NCBI RefSeq assembly: GCF_001667775.1
Contig: NZ_LZJI01000247.1
Location: forward strand, 1-43,883
Direction of reading: 5' to 3'
Length of the DNA: 43,883 bases
From: Mycobacterium sp. E1747
GTDB lineage: Bacteria > Actinomycetota > Actinomycetes > Mycobacteriales > Mycobacteriaceae
Shown: piece by piece, positions 30,355 to 38,800 of the stretch
How positions within the stretch are numbered: position 1 is the stretch's first letter
How the letters are laid out: each line of letters starts with the position of its first letter
Notes under the pieces: model-generated
The model's input: only the letters and a program-made list of their open reading frames with translations
The model's database searches: none
Told to the model about the DNA's origin: nothing
Made by a program: the position numbers and the translations under genes

Positions 30355-32196
30355 ATGGATGGCACGACCGATGAGGCTTTCGAGGCCCTGCTGCGCTACA
30401 TGCGGGATTCTCGCGGCTTCGACTTCACCGGGTACAAGCGCACGTCGCTGATGCGCCGCGTCCGCCACCGCATGGATCAGGCGGGCTACAGCACCTTCGA
30501 GGAATACCTCGACTTCCTGCAGGCCAGTTCGGACGAATTCGCGGCGCTCTTCAACACCATCCTGATCAACGTCACCGCGTTCTTCCGCGACGCGGAGGCC
30601 TGGGAGTACATCGCGTCTGAGGTGATTCCCCGCATGCTGGCCCAGCGCGGTCCGGACGATCCGATTCGGGTGTGGAGCGCGGGATGCGCCTCCGGCGAGG
30701 AGGCCTACACACTGGCCATGCTGCTGGCCGAGGCGCTGGGGGCCGAGGGTTTCCGGCAACGGGTCAAGATCTATGCCACCGACATCGACGAGGACGCGCT
30801 GACCGAGGCGCGCGCCGCGTCCTATGACGCCAAGGCCGTCGAGTCGGTGCGGCCAGATCTGCTGTCGCGCTACTTCGAACAGGTCAACGGCCGCTACGTG
30901 TTTCACAAGGATCTGCGCCGCGCGGTGATCTTCGGTCGCAACGATCTGGTCAAGGATGCGCCGATCTCCCGCGTCGACCTGTTGGTGTGTCGCAACACCC
31001 TGATGTACCTCAACGCCGAAACCCAGCGAAACGTCTTGGGCCGCCTGCATTTTGCGCTCGCACCGCAGGGCACGCTGTTCCTCGGGCACGCCGAGATGCT
31101 GCTCAGCCACGGGGACCGGTTCACCCCGCTGAACCTCAAGCACCGTATCTTCCGCAAGGCGATCGGAAGCTACACCGGCGTGGAGCGCTTCGACCCCACC
31201 GGGGCTTTCTACGACCACAACGCGGACCTGACAGGCCTGATGACGGTGCGCGACTTGGCTTTTCGCGCCAGTCCGGTGGCCCAAATCGTGGTCACCGGTG
31301 AGGACACCGTCGCGATGATCAACCAACAGGCCGAGGCGCTGTTCGGGCTCTCTGCCCGCGACATCGGCCGCCTGCTGCGCGACCTCGAAGTGTCCTACCG
31401 TCCGGTCGAACTGCGCGCCTATCTGGAGCAGGCCAAGGTGGAACGGCGCTCGGCCCGGATTCAAGATGTCAAATGGCAGCGGCCGGGCGCCGAGACGGTC
31501 TGGTTCGAAATCTACGTCAATCCGCTCGTCGACGCCGAGAACGGCCTGCTCGGCCTGTCGATCGTGTTCTTCGACGTCAGCGCGACGCGTGCCCTGCTCG
31601 ACAAGGTGGTCCAGACCAATCGCCAGCTGGAAGCGGCGTACGAGGAGTTGCAGTCCACCAACGAGGAACTCGAGACCACCAACGAGGAACTGCAGTCCAC
31701 CGTGGAGGAATTGGAGACCACGAACGAGGAGCTGCAGTCCACCAACGAAGAGCTCGAGACGATGAACGAGGAGCTGCATTCCACCAACGACGAACTGCAC
31801 ACGATCAACGACATGTTGCGGGAGCGCAGCCTCGAACTCGACGAGGCGAAGGTCTTCCTGGATTCGCTTGTCGACTCGGTGCAGATGAGCATGGTGGTGG
31901 TGGACCGCGAGATGAAGGTGATTCTGTGGAACCGCGGCTGCGAAGAGCTGTGGGGCCTCCGGTCCGACGAGACGGTGGGAAACCGGCTGACCGCCTTGGA
32001 CATTGGCCTACCCCTGGACGGCGTGCGGCCATTGATCGGCAACGCGTTCGTGGACGCCGACAGCTCCGGTGAGACGGAAGTGGACGCGATCAACCGCCGC
32101 GGGCGACCGACGCGGGTGCGCGTCACGTGCACGTCGTTTCGGTCGGGTGAGGGAACGGTCGGGGGCGCGCTGTTGCTCATGCAGGTCGTGAGCTAA
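30355..32196 (+). CDS. CheR methyltransferase with PAS domains and heptad coiled coil
   Basis: A 613-residue fusion. Residues 1-80 are the CheR helical domain (YMRDSRGFDFTGYKRTSLMRR region). Residues 85-265 are the SAM-binding CheR domain (VWSAGCASGEEAYTLAMLL, ATDIDEDALTEAR and LLVCRNTLMYLN). A PAS domain follows at about 300-415, a coiled coil of exact heptads at 431-486, and a second PAS at about 505-613 (VVVDREMKVILWNRGCEELWGL). Known CheR adds methyl groups to receptor glutamates using SAM. CheB/CheR/PAS proteins in non-motile bacteria serve other signal paths. The ATG at 30355 lacks a strong ribosome site. Confidence 0.88.
   Translation: MDGTTDEAFEALLRYMRDSRGFDFTGYKRTSLMRRVRHRMDQAGYSTFEEYLDFLQASSDEFAALFNTILINVTAFFRDAEAWEYIASEVIPRMLAQRGPDDPIRVWSAGCASGEEAYTLAMLLAEALGAEGFRQRVKIYATDIDEDALTEARAASYDAKAVESVRPDLLSRYFEQVNGRYVFHKDLRRAVIFGRNDLVKDAPISRVDLLVCRNTLMYLNAETQRNVLGRLHFALAPQGTLFLGHAEMLLSHGDRFTPLNLKHRIFRKAIGSYTGVERFDPTGAFYDHNADLTGLMTVRDLAFRASPVAQIVVTGEDTVAMINQQAEALFGLSARDIGRLLRDLEVSYRPVELRAYLEQAKVERRSARIQDVKWQRPGAETVWFEIYVNPLVDAENGLLGLSIVFFDVSATRALLDKVVQTNRQLEAAYEELQSTNEELETTNEELQSTVEELETTNEELQSTNEELETMNEELHSTNDELHTINDMLRERSLELDEAKVFLDSLVDSVQMSMVVVDREMKVILWNRGCEELWGLRSDETVGNRLTALDIGLPLDGVRPLIGNAFVDADSSGETEVDAINRRGRPTRVRVTCTSFRSGEGTVGGALLLMQVVS
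31645..31812 (+). repeat. Eight tandem 21-bp repeats coding a heptad coiled coil
   Basis: Eight consecutive 21-bp units in frame encode E-L-(Q/E/H)-(S/T)-T-N-E-like heptads (for example ELQSTNE and ELETTNE). The units alternate between two variants, so the true period is close to 42 bp. Confidence 0.9.
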
Positions 32197-32201
32197 CCGC
32201 A

Positions 32202-33104
32202 TCATCGCCCCCACCGCGCCGCGGCTTCCTCCGCCGACTGGTGAGCCAACTGGGCGCGGCGCCGCGATTCTGCGGCCCTGCGCCGCGCCGTCGCCACCGT
32301 CTGGGCGGTGGCACCGAGACCGGCGGAGAGATCCTTGCGTCTGCGGCTGAGTTCTTCGGCGCGCCCGCGCGCCAGTTCGGCCTGGCCTGCCGCGGTGTTG
32401 TCCGGGTCGTGCCCCCACGGTGCCGGAGCGGTCGCGGCGTCGGCGTCCTCGGCAGCTGGCGCGCAGCACGCACCGCGACCTTCGTCCGGCAGCGGAGCGC
32501 CCTCGACCACGTCGGCCAGCACTCGGCCGATCTGATGAATCGGCAGCACGAGGTCGGCGCCGGCACGCGCCGCCGCCACCGGCATCGACGCGTACAGGGC
32601 GGTCTCCGGACTCTCCGCGATCACGATCGCGCCGGCCCGCTTCATAGCCGCGGTTCCCGCCGCCCCGTCCTGCCCGGAGCCGGACAACACGGCCGCCACG
32701 CTGCGCGGACCATATGATTCCGCGACCGATCGCAGCAGCGCGTCGAAGCGCCGCACCCCGAGATCCTTCAGCGTGCGCAGGAGGCATCGGCCGGTCGGTG
32801 TCACTTCCAGGTTCGTTCCCGGCGGGCAAACGACGGTGTGTCCGGGCCGGAGGGCCTGGCCGTCGTGCGCCCAACTGACCCGTTGCGCGCTCTGCCGGCG
32901 AAGAATCGCGGGGAGCACGCTGTCATGGTCGCCGAGGTGTTGCTGTACGACGATGGCGGCCGGGAGATCGCTTGGCAGATCGCCCAGAACCGTTGACAGC
33001 GCTTCCAAGCCACCCGCCGAAGCCAGCAGGACTACCAATTCGACGGCGGGCCGTTGCGGGTCACTTGCCACCCCTCCAGTCTTCCAAATCGACCACCGCA
33101 CCAC
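32202..33104 (-). CDS. CheB-type methylesterase with C-terminal coiled tail
   Basis: A 300-residue second CheB methylesterase domain, again without a receiver domain. The triad candidates are Ser29 (LASAGG), His56 (QQHLGDH) and an Asp in LSGSGQDGAAG. The last 90 residues change to an Ala/Arg/Glu-rich helical tail (ARGRAEELSRRRKDLSAGL) with a CC pair before it, unlike the zinc ribbon of the first CheB. The start is uncertain: GTG at 33104 or GTG at 33071, neither with a well-spaced ribosome site. It converges on the CheR-PAS gene with 5 bp between stops. It and the GT4-like gene diverge from 33105-33244. Confidence 0.82.
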   Translation of the reverse strand: MVRWSIWKTGGVASDPQRPAVELVVLLASAGGLEALSTVLGDLPSDLPAAIVVQQHLGDHDSVLPAILRRQSAQRVSWAHDGQALRPGHTVVCPPGTNLEVTPTGRCLLRTLKDLGVRRFDALLRSVAESYGPRSVAAVLSGSGQDGAAGTAAMKRAGAIVIAESPETALYASMPVAAARAGADLVLPIHQIGRVLADVVEGAPLPDEGRGACCAPAAEDADAATAPAPWGHDPDNTAAGQAELARGRAEELSRRRKDLSAGLGATAQTVATARRRAAESRRRAQLAHQSAEEAAARWGR

Positions 33105-33186
33105 AGTCCGGCGAGCGACCGGGGCTGGCGTGGCTATCCGTTATGCGAAACGGCGGCGCACCAGGCGAAGCCGCCGCGCCGCCACA

Positions 33187-33211
33187 GTTTCGCCGGTATC
33201 GGGCCGGGTAC
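33187..33211 (+). promoter_or_regulatory. SigF-type promoter of the degenerate GT4 gene
   Basis: GTTT (33187-33190), a 15-bp spacer and GGGTAC (33206-33211), 33 bp before the GTG at 33245, leaving room for the AAGGGGG ribosome site. Confidence 0.58.
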
Positions 33212-33244
33212 GCCCCATGCCAAGGACGACGCAAGGGGGTTGAG

Positions 33245-34420
33245 GTGAGGATTGCGATCGTCAGCGGCGACGACATCGTCGGTGACGACCCAGCAGAGCT
33301 CGCCGCCGCGCTGGCGGCCCGCGGGCACGAGGTCACCAGTTTCGTCCGACAGAACCGACGTCGGCCTGCGGGAATTTGCGGCCACTGCGAGGTGTCGATG
33401 TCCGTCGGCCCGCGGTCGGCAGAGTCAGCCCTAGACGTGCTGCCCTACGTTGGCGACTGGGCGCGGGCGCTCACAGCAGAGTGGTCGGCTGAGGCGCCCC
33501 ACGTCGTGCACGCGTATGGGTGGCTCGGCGGTTTGGCCGCCCAACTGGCCGCCCGGCGGCGAGAAATACCAACTGTCCAGAGCTTCCTGGGGCTGGCCGA
33601 AACGTGCGGAGCCCGACCCGGCGGGGACGCAACGCAGGAGGGCGAACGGCTTCGCGTCGAACGGCTCTTGGCGCGCAGTGCGACCTGGGTGACAGGAGAG
33701 AGTTCCGATGACGTCGATGCGCTCAGCCGGGTGCGCCGCAGCCGGGCCCACGTGTCCGCTTTGACCAGCGGGGTGGACGTCGAGCGATTCAACTCCTGCG
33801 GCCCGGCGCTGGCCCGCACCGATCTGCGTCGCATCCTTTGTCTTGCACCGAACCCCATGCCGTGCAACGGCTTCGACACCGTCATCCGGGCGCTACCCAG
33901 GGTCCCGGGCACGGAGCTGGTGCTCGCGGAGACAGAAGCCTCAAATCGCGAGCACGACGAGGCTCGGGCCCGGCTACAACTTCTCGCTGCCGGGTCGGGG
34001 GTGTCCGACCGGGTCCAGTACGCGGGCACCGTTTGCGGCGAGGAACTGCCGATGCTGTTGCGGTCCGCCGACGTGGTCGTGTGTACCCCGCGAGAGCCAC
34101 CGCGGGCCACTGCCGTGCTACAGGCGATGGCCAGCGGCGTTGCGGTGGTGGCGTATGGCGGCGGGGTGCTTCGCGATGCTGTGGTGGATAACGTCACGGG
34201 GCTGGTGCTGCCTCCGGAAACCCCCAGCCGGTTGTCGATCACGTTGAGAAGCCTTCTCGCGCAGAGGTTTCAGTGTGAGAGCATGGGTTCGGCGGGTCGC
34301 AGCCGAGCGCTCTCCCGTTATGCGTGGGACCGGATCGCGCTCGACTGTCTCAACATCTACCAACGGGCAGGTTCCCCATCTTGGTTGCCGCAGCGCTTGC
34401 AGTCATCGGGCGTGCGGTGA
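33245..34420 (+). CDS. GT4-like protein with lost active-site motifs (pseudoenzyme candidate)
   Basis: A 391-residue full-length relative of the GT4 protein at 18755-19975. Shared stretches include GFDTVIRALPRVPGTELV, LLRSADVVVCTP and VVDNVTGLVLPP. Three functional sites are gone. EX7E (EPFGIVPLE in the paralogue) aligns with PPRATAVLQ, losing both glutamates. The diphosphate-binding RK of VPRKGFD aligns with PCNGFD. The glycine-rich acceptor loop is replaced by GDDIVGDDPAEL. The frame is intact, with a SigF-like promoter and an AAGGGGG site before the GTG, so it is expressed by design and not decaying. A regulatory or binding role is inferred. Confidence 0.8.
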   Translation: MRIAIVSGDDIVGDDPAELAAALAARGHEVTSFVRQNRRRPAGICGHCEVSMSVGPRSAESALDVLPYVGDWARALTAEWSAEAPHVVHAYGWLGGLAAQLAARRREIPTVQSFLGLAETCGARPGGDATQEGERLRVERLLARSATWVTGESSDDVDALSRVRRSRAHVSALTSGVDVERFNSCGPALARTDLRRILCLAPNPMPCNGFDTVIRALPRVPGTELVLAETEASNREHDEARARLQLLAAGSGVSDRVQYAGTVCGEELPMLLRSADVVVCTPREPPRATAVLQAMASGVAVVAYGGGVLRDAVVDNVTGLVLPPETPSRLSITLRSLLAQRFQCESMGSAGRSRALSRYAWDRIALDCLNIYQRAGSPSWLPQRLQSSGVR

Positions 34421-34462
34421 TGCAATGAGGTCAGCGCGTAATACCCGGTGGGAGCGCCGACT

Positions 34463-35539
34463 ATGACCGCCTTGACGAGCGTTACCGACAACACCGGCCC
34501 CGGTACGGTGGGCCGACCGCCCCTTGCGGTCCAAGCCGGCCTCAGCCCCATCTTCGGCGATGCGGGGCGGCGCACCCGGGGTCCGGCTTCGGCGCTTCGG
34601 CACGACCAATTCCGCACCGTCGATGCGCAGGCTGCGCGGCAGTTCGTTGCCCGCGCCTACAACCCCGCCTGGCGCATCGCCGGTCTTACCAGCCGGTCGG
34701 CCGTCTCCCATCGGCGCTGGGAAGCAGGCGCTCTGACGGTCGACGACGTGATGATCCAGGGTCGTGTCACGTTGGAGATCGCGGTATCGGACAGCATCAT
34801 GGTGATCCAGCCCCGCAGGGGTTCGATGAGCGTCGCCGGGGGCACGCCAGCCGCGGTCGATTGCCCGGTGCTGGTCGCCCAGGGCATGCCGTGCGTGCTG
34901 CAGTGCAACGGTGCACGATTCGACGTGGTGAGCATCGCCACGGATGCACTCCCGAAGGTTGCCGCGGATTGGCATGCGCCGTTACCCCGGCAAATTCACT
35001 TCCTGGACTGGCGTCCGCGCTCGCGCGCGGCCGTGCGAGCGTGGCACCGCGCGCTGGATTATGTTGCGTTAGCCCTGGCCGGCCCGGACACCGCCCACCA
35101 GCCCCTCGTGGTGGCGGGGTTGGCCCCGCTGCTGGCTGGCGCGCTGCTGGAGTGCTACCCGTCCAACGTCACCGAGCTCGACCTGGCCAACGAACCCACG
35201 TTGCCCGAAACGCTCAAGGACGCAGTGTCTTTCATCCATCGGCACGCCGCCGGAGACGTCAGCATCAACGACGTCGCGGCCGCGGTGCACCTCACCCCCA
35301 GGGCGGTCCAGTACCTTTTCCGCCGCCAACTCGGCAGCACCCCAACGGAATACATTCGCCGTGTCCGCCTCACCCGGGCCCATCAAGAATTGATGGCCGG
35401 CACGCCGTCCCACACCACCGTCACCGAGATCGCCCAGCGCTGGGGATTCGCGCACACCGGCCGATTCGCGGTGCTGTACCGGCAGACGTACGGCCAGAGC
35501 CCGCACACCACCCTCCGGCACATGGCCGCGGGGTTGTGA
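34463..35539 (+). CDS. AraC family transcriptional regulator
   Basis: A 358-residue regulator. The first 240 residues form an AraC-like sensor or cupin-type domain (DVMIQGRVTLEIAVSDSIMVIQ). The C-terminal HTH_18 domain (about 255-350) has two helix-turn-helices: VSINDVAAAVHLTPRAVQYLFRR, written here only in part, and TVTEIAQRWGFAHTGRFAVLY. YGQSPHTTLR ends the domain. The ATG at 34463 has GGTGGGAG upstream; an in-frame GTG at 34448 is the alternative. It lies 42 bp after the GT4-like gene on the same strand and may be cotranscribed. The ligand and targets are unknown. Confidence 0.9.
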   Translation: MTALTSVTDNTGPGTVGRPPLAVQAGLSPIFGDAGRRTRGPASALRHDQFRTVDAQAARQFVARAYNPAWRIAGLTSRSAVSHRRWEAGALTVDDVMIQGRVTLEIAVSDSIMVIQPRRGSMSVAGGTPAAVDCPVLVAQGMPCVLQCNGARFDVVSIATDALPKVAADWHAPLPRQIHFLDWRPRSRAAVRAWHRALDYVALALAGPDTAHQPLVVAGLAPLLAGALLECYPSNVTELDLANEPTLPETLKDAVSFIHRHAAGDVSINDVAAAVHLTPRAVQYLFRRQLGSTPTEYIRRVRLTRAHQELMAGTPSHTTVTEIAQRWGFAHTGRFAVLYRQTYGQSPHTTLRHMAAGL

Positions 35540-35838
35540 ACGCAACACGCCGCTGAGCCGCAGTCGAACTCGTCACATTTTGCGCGTATTGGCTGTGCGC
35601 CACGTCTCAGAGCCGACACGCCGAGCGTCTTTCCGACCACGGCGCGTCGTATCTGAAACGCCTGGTCGAATGTGAATCCTCACCACCGGCCGCACCGTGT
35701 GAGGTCGCGTTGGCGCCCCGGCGCTCGCCATTGCCGGTAGGCTTGGGTCAGGTTGAGTCCCCAGCTGCCGTTATCAATGGGCGCCAAACGGACACCGTCG
35801 TCGCTCGCCTGCCTCATCAAGTCTGAAGGGCGCATCCC
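35540..35838. other. Non-coding region between AraC and STAS genes
   Basis: I see no gene. No convincing promoter or operator is visible on either strand, although the STAS gene must be served from here. Short dyads such as CCTCAC/GTGAGG around 35680-35705 are too weak to call. Confidence 0.5.
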
Positions 35839-36354
35839 GTGACTGCTTTACCTGATCTACGCACACCCGATCGACATACGCTCGAGCTGCTCGGAGAACC
35901 CCGCAGCCGCTACCAAATCGATTGCGCCGGAGCGCAAATCCATGTTCATGCCCGCAGCGCCGCCACGGTCCTGCGCATCCGCGGTGAGGTCGACGCGGCC
36001 AACACCGACCTCGTCGCCGACGTGATTCGCCGCTTCTCGCGGCTCAGGGCCCCGCTGATCCTCGACCTCTCCGGCCTGGATTTCCTTGCCGGTTCGGGCC
36101 TTCGGGCGCTGCTGGCCCTCAACGAGGAGCATCGGGTGGCCCAGCTGCGGTGCTGCGTTGTCAGCGGCGCGGCGCTGCGCCGGCTCACCCGGGTGCTGCC
36201 CGACCATGGCCTGCCCATCGCCGAGTCGGTCGACGTGGCAGTGGCGCACATCGAAGGCGCGACCATGGCCCGCCGGCGGTTGGTTTCCGGCCCCGCAAGG
36301 CAGCACGAGCCGCAGCGCGCCGCCGCAATGCGACTTCGCGGTATCGCTTCCTAA
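35839..36354 (+). CDS. STAS-domain anti-sigma factor antagonist-like protein
   Basis: A 171-residue protein whose residues 35-140 form a STAS domain. TVLRIRGEVDAANTDLVADVI is the first strand and helix. DLSGLDFLAGSGLRALLAL contains the serine (AGSGL) that is phosphorylated by RsbW-type kinases in SpoIIAA/RsfA relatives. The first 30 and last 30 residues are extensions without a clear fold. Known role of the family: when unphosphorylated it binds the anti-sigma kinase and frees the sigma factor. In mycobacteria such proteins control SigF. The start is GTG at 35839. Its stop overlaps the amine oxidase stop by 4 bp. Confidence 0.87.
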   Translation: MTALPDLRTPDRHTLELLGEPRSRYQIDCAGAQIHVHARSAATVLRIRGEVDAANTDLVADVIRRFSRLRAPLILDLSGLDFLAGSGLRALLALNEEHRVAQLRCCVVSGAALRRLTRVLPDHGLPIAESVDVAVAHIEGATMARRRLVSGPARQHEPQRAAAMRLRGIAS

Positions 36355-37709
36355 CGGCCCAATCGGTGCATCAACTGGTCCGCGGCGTAGCGACCGCTGG
36401 CCATGGCGCCGTGCACCGTGGCCGGGTTGTTGACACCGACCGCCTCGCCGGCCAGGTAAAGCCGGTCGCCGATCGGTTCTTGCAGCCGGCGCCGGTCGTC
36501 GAGTCCGGAGCCGGGCGCATGAAAGGAGTAGGCCCCGCGCGCATACGGGTCGGCGCTCCAATTGGATGTCTTGACCTCCACGGGCACGGCGTCGCCGAAC
36601 AAGCGGCGAGCGATCGGCTGGGCGGTGGCGATCAGAGCTTTCGGAGACGCGGATTCCACAGCGCGGCCGGTCCCACCGGCGTTGAACGCCAACACAATTG
36701 GCCCCGTCGCCGCGGACAGGGTGAACCATTGTGTCCACGTGCCGCTGTCGGCGGCGAGGTACTGATAGAAGGCGTTGTCCGCCGTCCAGGCGCGCCGGTC
36801 GAAGCGGAAGAAGCTCTTGGACAGCACCCCGAAGCCCAGGGCGTCCACCGCGTGGCTGTGGCGGTTCGGCAGGGGCGGATCGAACGTAATGGCACCGGCT
36901 TTCAGCACGCCGAGCGGGACGGTGACGATCACGGCGGGGCCCTGGAATGATCGATCCTTTGTGCGCACGGTGACGGAGTCGTCGCGCAGCGCGATCGCGG
37001 TCACCGGTGTGTTCAAGTCGATCTGAAGCCCGCCGGCGAGGAGCTTCGGCAGGGCGTCATAGCCATTGGTGATGACGTCCTGATCGCCGCCGGTGTAGTC
37101 GCCCTCGTCAAAAGTGATGGCGGACAGTTGATCCGCGCTGGCGGCAAATTCGTCCTCGATCTCGGTGGTGAGGTAGAAGGCCAACTGGGCGCGCTCGGCG
37201 GCGGTGAGTCCTTCGTCGGCGGCCGTGGCCTTGACGGCGGCGCCCAGACTGCCGCCGTCGACTTGGTATCGCGCCCGCTCAACGAACGCGCGCCACGGCG
37301 TCGGGTCGTAGTCCAGGGGTGGGAGTGTCGGATCAACGACCAGTTTGGCCCAGCCGTAGTAGTCGGTCGTGACCAGCTGAGCCTGCGCCCGCTGCGCCAG
37401 CTCCAGCAACGGGTTGTCCGCGGTGCCGTGGATCCACGACGCTCCCATCTCGATCGGTGCTCCCCAGTCGCGGTCGGTGAGGACCCGGCCGCCGATGCGG
37501 TCTCGGGCCTCGATCACCCGTGCCGGCCATCCCGCGTCGGCGAGGACGCGGGCGGCGGACAGGCCGGCCATTCCGGCGCCGATGACGAGGATCGACCGGG
37601 TGTCCGGTGGGGGCGGCCGCACCGGCGGCGGACGGCGTGGGGCGCAGGCGGCCATCAGCCCGCCGCCCACCACGCCGGTAGTCGCAGCGATGAATTCCCG
37701 ACGGGACAT
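36351..37709 (-). CDS. TAT-exported lipoprotein flavin amine oxidase
   Basis: A 452-residue FAD-dependent amine oxidase. The N-terminus MSRREFIAATTGVVGGGL has a twin-arginine motif, and LMAAC is a lipobox, so the folded flavoprotein is predicted to be exported and lipid-anchored. The FAD motif ILVIGAGMAGLSAARVL with ARDRIGGRV, then EMGASWIHG, and a C-terminal YLAGEAVGVNNPATVHGA are typical of polyamine/monoamine oxidases. The ATG at 37709 is chosen for the TAT signal; a longer frame to 37772 would bury it. The gene is divergent from the alpha/beta hydrolase. A perfect 12-bp palindrome lies between the two. Confidence 0.88.
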   Translation of the reverse strand: MSRREFIAATTGVVGGGLMAACAPRRPPPVRPPPPDTRSILVIGAGMAGLSAARVLADAGWPARVIEARDRIGGRVLTDRDWGAPIEMGASWIHGTADNPLLELAQRAQAQLVTTDYYGWAKLVVDPTLPPLDYDPTPWRAFVERARYQVDGGSLGAAVKATAADEGLTAAERAQLAFYLTTEIEDEFAASADQLSAITFDEGDYTGGDQDVITNGYDALPKLLAGGLQIDLNTPVTAIALRDDSVTVRTKDRSFQGPAVIVTVPLGVLKAGAITFDPPLPNRHSHAVDALGFGVLSKSFFRFDRRAWTADNAFYQYLAADSGTWTQWFTLSAATGPIVLAFNAGGTGRAVESASPKALIATAQPIARRLFGDAVPVEVKTSNWSADPYARGAYSFHAPGSGLDDRRRLQEPIGDRLYLAGEAVGVNNPATVHGAMASGRYAADQLMHRLGR

Positions 37710-37729
37710 CGGGTACACGAGTGCTAGCG

Positions 37730-37741
37730 TCTCATATGAGA
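37730..37741. promoter_or_regulatory. Palindromic operator candidate between divergent genes
   Basis: The perfect 12-bp palindrome TCTCATATGAGA lies 21 bp upstream of the amine oxidase ATG and 103 bp upstream of the hydrolase ATG. Its size and position suit a TetR-like dimer, but no such regulator is adjacent. Confidence 0.4.
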
Positions 37742-37843
37742 AACAGTTTGCCGGATTTAGCAGAATCCCCACGGGCGTTGGGGATAAACTTGCGGCAGTC
37801 CTTAACTGTCGGCGACGCGGCCGAGTTGAATGGGGGAGCGGCG

Positions 37844-38800
37844 ATGAGTGCTCGGCGATCTGCTCGCGCGGTCGACCCCTATCCCGACGTGTTGCCCCCC
37901 AGCCAGATCGTGAGCGTCCGGGCCGCCGACGGCACGCGCCTGCACGCCGAGGTCTTCGGGCCCGCTGACGGCTACCCCATCGTCCTGACGCACGGCATCA
38001 CCTGCGCCATCCGAGCGTGGGCGTACCAGATCGCGGACCTGTCCACGGACTACCGGGTGATCGCCTTCGATCATCGCGGCCATGGGCGCAGCGGTATGCC
38101 CCGCCGTGACGGGTACAGCCTGAAACACCTTGCCTCCGACCTGAATTCGGTGCTTGATGCGACGTTGGCCCCGCACGAACGTGCCGTGCTGGCCGGGCAT
38201 TCGATGGGGGGCATCACCATCGCCGCGTGGTCGGCGCGGTACCGGCACATGGTTCGTCGTCGCGCCGACGCCGTCGCGCTGATCAACACCACGACCGGGG
38301 ATCTGGTTCGCAAGGTGCAGTTGCTCTCGGTGCCGCACGGGCTCTCGCGCGCCCGGGTCGCCGCTGGCCGCGCGCTGATCAACGTGTTCGGCGGGTTTCC
38401 GATCCCGGCCGCCGCACGGATTCCGAGCCGCTATTTGGTCGCGATGCTGGCGGTGGGCAAGGAAGCCGACCCGGGCGTGGCCAGGATCGTCCACCAATTC
38501 TTCGAACAGACGTCACCCGCGGGGCGCGCCGGCTGCGCCAGGATGTTGGTCGCCGCCTTGGGATCGCGGTACCTCGAGCTCGACGGATTGACGGTTCCGA
38601 CGCTGGTCATCGGCAGCGAACGCGACCGGCTGACCCCGATCAGCCAGGCCCGCAGGATCGCGGGCACGGCGCCCAACGTCGTCGGCCTGGTCGAGTTGCC
38701 CGGCGGCCACTGTTCGATGCTGGAACACCCGCGCGAGGTGAATCGGCACCTGCGGGCGCTCGCCGAATCGGTGACCCAGGACCTGCGGATCAGTTCATAG
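37844..38800 (+). CDS. Alpha/beta hydrolase
   Basis: A 318-residue alpha/beta-hydrolase. Features are VLTHGITCAIRAWAYQI (HG oxyanion region), AFDHRGHGRSG, the nucleophile elbow GHSMGG, the acid in GSERDRLTP, and GGHCSMLEHP with the catalytic His. All three catalytic residues are present. Esterase, lipase or epoxide hydrolase activity cannot be separated from sequence. The ATG at 37844 has GGGGGAG 7 bp upstream. In-frame ATGs at 37736 and a GTG at 37721 would add 36-41 residues of less typical sequence. Its stop overlaps the next amine oxidase stop by 6 bp. Confidence 0.87.
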   Translation: MSARRSARAVDPYPDVLPPSQIVSVRAADGTRLHAEVFGPADGYPIVLTHGITCAIRAWAYQIADLSTDYRVIAFDHRGHGRSGMPRRDGYSLKHLASDLNSVLDATLAPHERAVLAGHSMGGITIAAWSARYRHMVRRRADAVALINTTTGDLVRKVQLLSVPHGLSRARVAAGRALINVFGGFPIPAAARIPSRYLVAMLAVGKEADPGVARIVHQFFEQTSPAGRAGCARMLVAALGSRYLELDGLTVPTLVIGSERDRLTPISQARRIAGTAPNVVGLVELPGGHCSMLEHPREVNRHLRALAESVTQDLRISS

